A stretch of 11,906 nt of DNA from an uncultured Clostridia bacterium (GTDB lineage Bacteria > Bacillota > Clostridia > Oscillospirales > Ruminococcaceae), in contig CANCXY010000090.1 of assembly GCA_947381875.1 (NCBI GenBank), forward strand, positions 1-11,906, given 5' to 3'. Shown piece after piece: positions 6,757 to 11,906 of this stretch. Positions within the stretch are counted from its first letter, which is position 1; every line of letters starts with the position of its first letter. Position numbers and translations under genes: made by a program. Under the pieces are notes generated by a model. It had not been told where the DNA came from and searched no databases. It saw only the letters and a list, made by a program, of their open reading frames with translations.

Positions 6757-8682
6757 ATGAATAAAAAGAAAGGTTCTGCCCCCGTCCGCTGGTTCAAGCG
6801 GATGGTGCTCGGCCCCTCGCAGGAAATCAAGGACGACCGCTACGACAGCCCGACCAAACAGGCCGTCAAGCGCTTTTTCCGCAACCCGCTCGCGACGGGC
6901 GCGGTGATTGTACTCATCGGCATGTTCCTGTTCGTGTTTATCGGTTCGGCCATCGCGCCGGTGGACCTGACCGAGACGGGCACCGAGGTGATGCACACCA
7001 ACGTATCCCCCACCAACAGCCTGATGAAGCTGCCGGAGAGCATGAAAACCAATGTGGTGGATATCTCCTCGCGCGGCACGTTCACCATCGGCGTGGACGA
7101 TTCGGGTGCGCTGGAGGCGTGGGGCTTTTACTTCAACTCCTCCGGCAAGCCGGAAAAGGACGTGCTGAACATACCGGACGAGGTAAAGAACAGCAAAATT
7201 GTGCATGCCTCCGCCGGTTCCGACCATGTGGTCGCAATCAGCGAGGACGGCCATGTATACGCCTGGGGCGAGAATGAGAACGGGCAGTACGGCCTGGACG
7301 GCTCCATGGCGGCCATGGCCCGCACACAGCCGGAGGAACTGATGGAGGGCACCATTGACGCCTCCGCTGTGCGCCAGCTCATCTGCGGCAACCAGATCAC
7401 GGCTATCCTGATGGAGGACGGCACCGTGTACGCCTGGGGCAACGACGGCCTTACAGCGACAAACCTTTCCTCCGTTATCAAGCACGGCAAGAAGGAAAGC
7501 CCGCTGAAAAAGCTGGCGTTTACCAATGATACTGTGTACGCCATTGATGAAAACGGCGTGTTCGTGCCCGGCAAAAGCACAAAATACAATATCATCAACG
7601 TCCCGGATGAAAATGGCCGCAACACGATGATGGATATATTTGAGTATATCGGCGAGCGGAAAGTTGTGGACATTGCCGCGACGGGCGGGGCCGTTGCGCT
7701 GGTGACAGACGACGGCGAGATTATTGTTTCCGGCATGCGCGACCCGCTGCCCACCCTGCGGGACGACGAAGAAGCGGTGGCCGTAAGCGCGGGCACACGG
7801 CATTTTGTGCTGCTCACGGATAAGGGCCGCGTATACGCCTGGGGCCAGAACTACCGCCACCAGTGCGACGTGCCGGAGGAATTGCAGCAGGAGGGCGCAG
7901 TCGACCAGGTGATTGCCAGCGGCTTCCAGAACTACGCGTTCAAGGACGGCCAGTTTGTGGGCGCGTGGGGCCTCAAGGGCTACCTGATGGGCACAGACGA
8001 GCTGGGCCGCGACGTGTTCCTGCGCCTGATGAACGGCGGCAAAATGACAATGACGATTGGCGCAATCTCCGTTATCATCGCTACGATTATTGGCATTATC
8101 GTGGGCTGCATCTCAGGTTATTTCGGTGGCGTGGTGGATATGTTCCTGATGCGCGTGGTCGAGATTGTCGGTTCCATCCCGTTCCTGCCGTTCGCAATGA
8201 GCCTTTCGGCTATCCTACAGGCAAGCGACCTGCATGAGAATGCCCGTATTGCCATCATCATGGTGATTTTAGGTGTTTTGAGCTGGACGGGCCTGGCAAG
8301 GCTGGTGCGCGGCCAGATATTGGCAGAGCGTGAGAAGGAGTTTGTCACGGCGGCGCGTTCCATTGGTGTGAAGGAGGGGCGCATTGCGTTCCGGCACATC
8401 CTGCCGAATATCGTTTCCGTGATCCTGGTTTCAGTCACGCTTGATTTTGCCACCTGCATGCTGACAGAATCGCAGCTTTCCTACCTCGGCTTCGGCGTGC
8501 AGCTCCCACGCCCGACGTGGGGCAATATGCTCAACGGCAGCCGCAACGCGACGGTCATCCAGTCGTACTGGTGGCGCTGGCTGTTCCCGGCGCTGTTCCT
8601 CTCGATTGTCGTTATCTGCATCAACATCATCGGCGATACCCTGCGTGATGTGCTTGACCCGAAATCGGAGGTGGAGAAATAA
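6757..8682 (+). CDS. Peptide ABC transporter permease, OppC/DppC type, with inserted RCC1-like propeller
   Basis: This 641-residue protein is about twice the usual 280-310 residues of the OppC/DppC family. Residues 1-70 form the normal cytoplasmic N terminus and first membrane segment (about 47-67, ending in GSAIAPVD). Residues 412-641 are a standard permease domain, with GTDELGRDVFLR at 412-423, further membrane segments at about 429-455, 461-487, 497-517, 552-570 and 607-627, an EAA loop near 526-548 and the ending GDTLRDVLDPK. Between them, about 97-407 forms seven repeats resembling RCC1 blades (listed separately). Family topology puts this loop outside the cell, on the side where the binding protein docks. 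There is no stop or frameshift, and flanking motifs are intact, so it is a genuine continuous gene. The start ATG has a GGGAGGGG site close upstream. The gene overlaps the following ATPase gene by one base (TAATG). Confidence 0.93.
   Translation: MNKKKGSAPVRWFKRMVLGPSQEIKDDRYDSPTKQAVKRFFRNPLATGAVIVLIGMFLFVFIGSAIAPVDLTETGTEVMHTNVSPTNSLMKLPESMKTNVVDISSRGTFTIGVDDSGALEAWGFYFNSSGKPEKDVLNIPDEVKNSKIVHASAGSDHVVAISEDGHVYAWGENENGQYGLDGSMAAMARTQPEELMEGTIDASAVRQLICGNQITAILMEDGTVYAWGNDGLTATNLSSVIKHGKKESPLKKLAFTNDTVYAIDENGVFVPGKSTKYNIINVPDENGRNTMMDIFEYIGERKVVDIAATGGAVALVTDDGEIIVSGMRDPLPTLRDDEEAVAVSAGTRHFVLLTDKGRVYAWGQNYRHQCDVPEELQQEGAVDQVIASGFQNYAFKDGQFVGAWGLKGYLMGTDELGRDVFLRLMNGGKMTMTIGAISVIIATIIGIIVGCISGYFGGVVDMFLMRVVEIVGSIPFLPFAMSLSAILQASDLHENARIAIIMVILGVLSWTGLARLVRGQILAEREKEFVTAARSIGVKEGRIAFRHILPNIVSVILVSVTLDFATCMLTESQLSYLGFGVQLPRPTWGNMLNGSRNATVIQSYWWRWLFPALFLSIVVICINIIGDTLRDVLDPKSEVEK
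7051..7977 (+). other. Seven RCC1-like blade repeats inside the OppC-type permease
   Basis: Seven repeats of about 30-60 residues occupy residues 99-407 of the permease. Each has the pattern of a hydrophobic strand, a small-residue turn, an aliphatic strand ending at D-x-G, then a strand often ending in AWG. The cores are FTIGVDDSGALEAWG (109-123), HVVAISEDGHVYAWG (157-171), TAILMEDGTVYAWG (215-228), TVYAIDENGVFVPG (259-272), GAVALVTDDGEIIVSG (311-326), HFVLLTDKGRVYAWG (349-363) and NYAFKDGQFVGAWG (392-405). Blades 2, 3 and 6 are the best matches to the RCC1 signature; 4, 5 and 7 are diverged. Seven is the number needed to close an RCC1 propeller. The fold and its outside location are inferred. 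Confidence 0.8.
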
Positions 8683-9707
8683 TGGCAGAAAACTTGTTGG
8701 AGGTAAGGAATCTCCACACCTATTTCAGAACGAGGAACGGCACCGTGAAAGCGGTGAACGACGTTTCCTACAGCCTGGAGCCGGGAAGGACGATTGGCAT
8801 TGTAGGCGAGTCCGGTTCCGGCAAAAGCGTTTCGGCCATGAGCATCCTGCGCTTGCTGGACGCGAACGGCTATATTGAATCCGGTGAGATCCTGTTCGAG
8901 GGCAAGGACCTGACGAAGCTCTCGATGGACGATATGTACCATATCCGCGGCAACGCGATCTCGGTTATTTTCCAGGAGCCGATGACGAGCCTGAACCCGG
9001 TGTTCACCGTCCAGCGACAGCTCTCCGAGCCGTTTATGATTCACCAGCATATGAACAAGAAACAGGCGGCGGAAAAAAGCCTGGAGATGCTGCGCGACGT
9101 ACAGATTCCGAACCCGGAGGCCGTGCTGCGGCAGTACCCGCACCAGCTTTCCGGCGGTATGCGCCAGCGCGTGATGATCGCGATGGCCCTGGCCTGCCGC
9201 CCGAAGATTCTCATTGCCGACGAGCCGACCACAGCGCTGGACGTGACAATCCAGGCACAGATTTTGCGCCTGATGAACGATTTGCAGCGCGAGAACGGCA
9301 CGTCCATCATCTTTATCACGCATGACTTGGGCGTTATCAACGAGATGGCGGACGATGTGGCGGTGATGTACTGCGGCCAGGTGGTGGAGAAGGCCAGCGC
9401 GCGCATTATCTTTGCCGATTGCAAGATGAGCCACCCCTACACCGAGGGCCTGATGTTCTCCATCCCGCGTCTGGACGCAATCCACACGAAAATCGAGCCG
9501 ATTCCCGGCGCGGTGCCGCACCCGCTGGACCTGCCCAAGGGCTGCAAATTCGCCCCGCGCTGCAAATACTGCACGCAGAAGTGCATCGACGCGGAACCGG
9601 GGCTTGTGGACGCGGGCGACGGCCAGTTGATCCGTTGCTTCTATCCCGAAAAGGAGGTGAGACGCAGTGCCGAACACCAAAAAGCTGTTGTCCATTACGA
9701 ATCTTAA
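8682..9707 (+). CDS. Peptide ABC transporter ATP-binding protein, OppD/DppD type
   Basis: This 341-residue cytoplasmic ATPase is one of two that power the importer. All motifs are intact: Walker A GESGSGKS (42-49), Q-loop Gln98 in IFQEPMTSLNP, signature LSGGMRQR (156-163), Walker B ending Asp180-Glu181, D-loop TALD (184-187) and switch His214. The C-terminal oligopeptide-transporter extension is present, with HPY at 251-253 and cysteines 288, 294, 297, 301 and 319 (GCKFAPRC). In some studied relatives such cysteines hold an iron-sulfur cluster, from memory of the family. Length and the Walker A to Q-loop distance (50 residues) are normal, which makes it a useful internal control for its enlarged partner. 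The ATG overlaps the permease stop by one base and is preceded by GGAGGTGGAG, indicating translational coupling. Confidence 0.95.
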   Translation: MAENLLEVRNLHTYFRTRNGTVKAVNDVSYSLEPGRTIGIVGESGSGKSVSAMSILRLLDANGYIESGEILFEGKDLTKLSMDDMYHIRGNAISVIFQEPMTSLNPVFTVQRQLSEPFMIHQHMNKKQAAEKSLEMLRDVQIPNPEAVLRQYPHQLSGGMRQRVMIAMALACRPKILIADEPTTALDVTIQAQILRLMNDLQRENGTSIIFITHDLGVINEMADDVAVMYCGQVVEKASARIIFADCKMSHPYTEGLMFSIPRLDAIHTKIEPIPGAVPHPLDLPKGCKFAPRCKYCTQKCIDAEPGLVDAGDGQLIRCFYPEKEVRRSAEHQKAVVHYES

Positions 9708-11268
9708 AAAATATTTCCCGGTTGCCAAGGCGAAGCTGTTCCAGAAAGAGCAGCTCTATGTCCGCGCGAACGAGGATATTTCCCTGGATATTTACGAGGG
9801 CGAGACGGTAGGCGTCGTAGGTGAATCGGGCTGCGGCAAATCGACGCTGGGCCGCGTGCTGCTTCAGCTCTACCCCCAGACGGCGGGCAACACGATGTAC
9901 TATGGCTCCACGCTGGACGCCACCACGCCGAAATATGTGATAGACACGTTACAAAATCTGGAAAAGTACAAGGCGAAGCTGGAAAAAGCACAGCAGCGTG
10001 CCGCCGACCTGGAAAAGCAGGTAGAGGCCGTCGGCGAGGACAAGGCGGATTTCTATCTGATCCAGGAGCGCAATCTGGCCCGCTGTGACCGCCAGACCTG
10101 CCTGAACCATATTGTCACCATCTTTGGCGGCTTTTTCGCCAAAGATGAGGGCGGCCGCGGCCGCGAGCTGATGAAAAAGGTTTACAATGAGAACGTGCAG
10201 CGCAACAAGTTGATTGCGAAGCAGAAGGAGATACAGCCCGCCTACAGCCTGGCCTGTGAGAACGGCGCAAAGGACGCGCAGAAGGCCGCTGACTTAAAGA
10301 AGAAGCTGGACGATTTGCAGGCGCAGATTGCCGTCTACGACAAAAGTACCCAGGAATGCCAAAAGGAGCTGGACGCCCTGCGCGCTCAATACGCGAAGGA
10401 CCCGGAATTTGCGAAATACGAGGCCATGCGGGACAGCGGCATCGACCTTGCGCGCCTGGAATACAACGAAATGCGTCTTTTGCGCAAAGATTTACAGATT
10501 ATTTTCCAGGACCCGTATTCCAGCCTGAACCCGCGCATGACGATTGGCCAGATCATTGAAGAAGCGCTGCTCACGCACAATTTCTACCGTCCCGGTTCAG
10601 AGCAGATGAAAGATCACGTCCTGCGCACCATGCGCGAATGCGGCTTGCAGGATTACATGGTGAACCGTTATCCGCACCAGTTTTCCGGCGGGCAGCGCCA
10701 GCGCGTCGCGATAACCCGCGCGCTTGTGCTGAACCCGAAGTTCATCGTGTGCGACGAGTGTGTATCGGCGCTTGACGTATCCATCCAGTCGCAGATCATC
10801 AACCTGCTCCAGGAGCTGAAGCAGAAGCAGAACCTGACCTACATGTTCATTTCCCACGACCTCTCGGTGGTGCGCTACATTTCCGACCGCATCTGCGTGA
10901 TGTACTTAGGCAACGTGGTAGAGCTGGCTGACGCGGAGACAATTTTCAAAGACCCGCGCCACCCCTACACAGTAGCGCTCCTCTCGTCTATCCCGACGAC
11001 GGACCCGGAGAGCCTGCAAAAGGAGCGTATTCTGTTAGAGGGCAACATCCCCAGCCCCATCCGTCCCCCGGCGGGCTGCAAATTCCACACCCGCTGCTAC
11101 ATGGCCTGTGAAAAATGCAAGCGCGTACCGCCGCCCCTCCAGGAGATAGAGCCGGGCCATTACCTCGCCTGTCATTTCCCGCAGCCCAAATTGGACGCCG
11201 AAGGCAACTATCTCTTTGAACTCCCCAAGATGGAACGCAAATCCAACCGTTCCGCCGCTTTTTCTTGA
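9667..11268 (+). CDS. Peptide ABC transporter ATP-binding protein, OppF/DppF type, with coiled-coil insertion
   Basis: This 533-residue ATPase is about 200 residues longer than usual for OppF/DppF. The core motifs are all present: Walker A GESGCGKST (52-60), Q-loop Gln281 in IIFQDPYSSLNPR, signature FSGGQRQR (339-346), Walker B Asp363-Glu364, D-loop SALD (367-370), switch His397 and HPY (432-434). The C-terminal cysteines 471, 477, 481, 484 and 502 resemble the cluster-binding pattern of its partner. Walker A Lys58 and Gln281 are 223 residues apart, against 50 in the partner, because of an insertion at about 79-265 (listed separately). The residue after Walker B is Cys365 rather than the usual Pro. 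The GTG start at 9667 is fixed by a perfect AAGGAGGTGA at 9651-9660 and overlaps the upstream gene by 41 bases. The stop codon lies inside a hairpin repeat, giving an SAAFS tail. Confidence 0.94.
   Translation: MPNTKKLLSITNLKKYFPVAKAKLFQKEQLYVRANEDISLDIYEGETVGVVGESGCGKSTLGRVLLQLYPQTAGNTMYYGSTLDATTPKYVIDTLQNLEKYKAKLEKAQQRAADLEKQVEAVGEDKADFYLIQERNLARCDRQTCLNHIVTIFGGFFAKDEGGRGRELMKKVYNENVQRNKLIAKQKEIQPAYSLACENGAKDAQKAADLKKKLDDLQAQIAVYDKSTQECQKELDALRAQYAKDPEFAKYEAMRDSGIDLARLEYNEMRLLRKDLQIIFQDPYSSLNPRMTIGQIIEEALLTHNFYRPGSEQMKDHVLRTMRECGLQDYMVNRYPHQFSGGQRQRVAITRALVLNPKFIVCDECVSALDVSIQSQIINLLQELKQKQNLTYMFISHDLSVVRYISDRICVMYLGNVVELADAETIFKDPRHPYTVALLSSIPTTDPESLQKERILLEGNIPSPIRPPAGCKFHTRCYMACEKCKRVPPPLQEIEPGHYLACHFPQPKLDAEGNYLFELPKMERKSNRSAAFS
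9901..10461 (+). other. Coiled-coil and cysteine-bearing insertion in the OppF-type ATPase
   Basis: Residues about 79-265 replace the short segment that normally links Walker A to the Q-loop. Two strongly charged helical arms stand out: about 95-122 (NLEKYKAKLEKAQQRAADLE) and about 205-245 (AADLKKKLDDLQAQI onward). Their heptad-like Leu/Ala spacing suggests an antiparallel coiled-coil hairpin. Between the arms is a more globular stretch with Cys140 and Cys145, FGGFFAKDEGGRG and a basic segment; Cys197 and Cys231 complete four cysteines. The arms flank the catalytic core without disturbing any ATPase motif. The position recalls coiled-coil insertions in SMC/Rad50-type ATPases, but only as an architectural analogy. 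Confidence 0.8.
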
Positions 11269-11290
11269 AAGAAAAAGCTCGGCAAAAAGA
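11252..11290. repeat. Short hairpin repeat, copy 1 (contains the ATPase stop codon)
   Basis: The core CTTTTTCTTGAAAGAAAAAG (11258-11277) has 9-bp complementary arms around GA. GCCG (11254-11257) can also pair with CGGC (11280-11283), leaving a CT bulge. The TGA stop of the upstream ATPase gene (11266-11268) is the centre of the palindrome. A close second copy lies about 110 bases downstream. No T-tract follows, so classical termination is not indicated. Confidence 0.75.
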
Positions 11291-11352
11291 ACTAACAATG
11301 GAACAGCCCGTCCGGCGCTGTGTGCTGCTGAATCTCTCGGCGCAGGTTGGGC

Positions 11353-11367
11353 GTGGGAGCGTCCCAC
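11353..11367. promoter_or_regulatory. GTGGGA/TCCCAC inverted repeat
   Basis: GTGGGAGCGTCCCAC is a perfect 6-bp inverted repeat around GCG. Its right arm overlaps the start of hairpin repeat copy 2, whose 3' flank (GTGGG, 11388-11392) can pair with the same CCCAC, so the two structures exclude each other. A related palindrome lies in the promoter at 11423-11433. An operator or a switching RNA structure is possible; neither is shown. Confidence 0.4.
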
Positions 11368-11393
11368 CGCTTTTCTTGAAAGAAAAAGTGGGG
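11363..11393. repeat. Short hairpin repeat, copy 2
   Basis: This shares ACCGC, TTTTCTTGAAAGAAAAAG and the following GGCAA with copy 1, with one T fewer in the left arm. The outer arms are CCCAC (11363-11367) and GTGGG (11388-11392), and the inner TTTTCTT pairs with AAGAAAA. The outer arms differ from those of copy 1 yet remain self-complementary, which suggests that the structure is what is kept. Confidence 0.7.
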
Positions 11394-11412
11394 CAACAAC
11401 AAAAACTTCCGC

Positions 11413-11441
11413 TTGTTTTCAAGTGGGTCCCACCATATACT
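11413..11441 (+). promoter_or_regulatory. Promoter of the small membrane protein gene
   Basis: TTGTTT (11413-11418) and TATACT (11436-11441) are separated by 17 bases. The palindrome GTGGGTCCCAC (11423-11433) occupies the spacer and could serve as an operator. The TTG start at 11465 would lie close to the predicted transcript start, leaving a leader of only about 17 bases, just enough for the ribosome site. Confidence 0.5.
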
Positions 11442-11464
11442 GTATAGGAAAGAGGGTAGGCGGA

Positions 11465-11674
11465 TTGATTTGGAAACGGCTGCATCAATATGCCGATGAG
11501 CGGGAGAAACGTCAGCAGGAGGAAGCCCCACACGCGGACGGCGACAGGCCCCGCGTAGGGTTCGGCGAAGGCTGTCTGATGACGCTTGTCGCCTATACCG
11601 TGCTGCTCGTCCCCGCCGTAGCCATCCTCGCCGGGCTGGCCTTTCTGGCCGTCTGGCTGATGGGTATCCTGTAA
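11465..11674 (+). CDS. Small single-span membrane protein, unknown function
   Basis: This frame gives 69 residues if it starts at TTG 11465, with an AGAGGG-type ribosome site about 9 bases upstream. No in-frame ATG lies near the beginning; the first (M of LMTLVAYT) is well inside. The first half is hydrophilic and charged (WKRLHQYADEREKRQQEE), and the second half is a hydrophobic span (about 40-68, TLVAYTVLLVPAVAILAGLA) reaching almost to the end. This suggests a cytoplasmic N terminus and one C-terminal membrane helix. The same frame stays open upstream to 11216, but that part reads through the repeats and overlaps the ATPase gene, so I exclude it. A promoter before it and a strong terminator after it support a real single-gene transcript. 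I do not recognise the family. Confidence 0.6.
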   Translation: MIWKRLHQYADEREKRQQEEAPHADGDRPRVGFGEGCLMTLVAYTVLLVPAVAILAGLAFLAVWLMGIL

Positions 11675-11697
11675 TACTGCCCCTTTGGTTTGTGTTC

Positions 11698-11745
11698 AGC
11701 CGCCGCCCGCACTGTGCCGGGCGGCGGCTTGTTTGTCTGTTTCTC
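11698..11745 (+). terminator. Intrinsic terminator after the small membrane protein gene
   Basis: A perfect 12-bp GC-rich stem, AGCCGCCGCCCG (11698-11709) with CGGGCGGCGGCT (11718-11729), encloses an 8-base loop. It is followed by a T-rich tract (TTGTTTGTCTGTTTCTCT). It starts 23 bases after the stop codon and is the most canonical terminator in the window. Confidence 0.85.
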
Positions 11746-11778
11746 TGCAGCTTGGATACTCCCATTTTATAAAACTTC

Positions 11779-11807
11779 TTGTTTTTTGTCAGTACATATG
11801 GTATACT
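11779..11807 (+). promoter_or_regulatory. Promoter of the gene starting at the right edge
   Basis: TTGTTT (11779-11784) and TATACT (11802-11807) are separated by 17 bases, with TGG before TATACT giving an extended -10. The hexamers and spacing are the same as in the promoter at 11413. A leader of roughly 90 bases leads to the start codon at 11903. Confidence 0.65.
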
Positions 11808-11902
11808 AAAAAGGAAACCTTGCGGGTATTGGGGTAAGGCATTCAGAAAGTATATGCAGCACTGAAAAAATGGGAAACAGTCGGTGAAATGGAGGTAGAC
11901 AC

Positions 11903-11906
11903 ATGA
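11903..11906 (+). CDS. Start codon of the next gene (product not visible)
   Basis: An ATG at 11903-11905 is preceded by GGAGGT (11891-11896) at 6 bases spacing, downstream of a good promoter. Only the first codon and one base are in the window, so nothing can be said about the product. Confidence 0.6.

Noticed and set aside
6049..7860. 603-codon open frame on the minus strand across both permease genes
   Set aside because: It spans two real genes and their junction, is rich in His, Arg, Ala and Gln, and has no recognisable motif. It reflects codon bias on the sense strand.
8481..9728. 415-codon open frame on the minus strand over the OppD-type ATPase
   Set aside because: It is antisense to an ATPase with every catalytic motif intact, and shows no domain of its own.
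11265..11447. 60-codon frame beginning at a TTG after the ATPase gene
   Set aside because: It is essentially a translation of the two hairpin repeats and the DNA between them, without a ribosome site.

Overview
The window reads like a chromosome segment from a moderately GC-rich Gram-positive gut-type Clostridium (Clostridia; an Oscillospiraceae/Ruminococcaceae-like member is my best guess). This rests on strong AGGAGG ribosome sites, GTG and TTG starts, a lipoprotein with an LAAC lipobox followed by a poly-serine linker, and intergenic DNA packed with GC-rich hairpins. No RNA gene, CRISPR array, transposase or attachment site was recognised.

Layout. At the left edge is the start of a leftward gene of unknown function with a good promoter (1-486). 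An AT-rich intergenic stretch follows, ending in a rightward promoter (886-914) for an M3-family metallo-oligoendopeptidase (1040-2746). Between it and the next gene lie a perfect 20-bp inverted repeat and a run of six tight hairpins (2751-2996), then an apparently non-coding leader. From 3228 to 11268 is one five-gene peptide ABC transporter cluster: substrate-binding lipoprotein, OppB/DppB-type permease, OppC/DppC-type permease, OppD/DppD-type ATPase and OppF/DppF-type ATPase. A strong hairpin and a possible three-way-junction RNA separate the lipoprotein gene from the permease genes; the last four genes are tightly packed or overlapping. After the cluster come two copies of a short hairpin repeat, a small membrane protein gene with its own promoter and terminator (11413-11745), and the promoter, ribosome site and first codon of another gene at the right edge.

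How it works together. The lipoprotein should capture peptides outside the cell, the two permeases form the channel, and the two ATPases drive import. The neighbouring M3 peptidase is well placed to break imported oligopeptides into smaller pieces in the cytoplasm.

Most notable. The transporter has two large insertions in otherwise canonical subunits. The OppC-type permease carries about 310 extra residues that look like a complete seven-bladed RCC1-type beta-propeller in its first extracytoplasmic loop. The OppF-type ATPase carries about 170 extra residues, with predicted coiled-coil arms and four cysteines, between Walker A and the Q-loop. The binding protein is also unusually long (733 residues). 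I know of no characterised peptide importer with this combination, so it is the best candidate here for an undescribed variant system.
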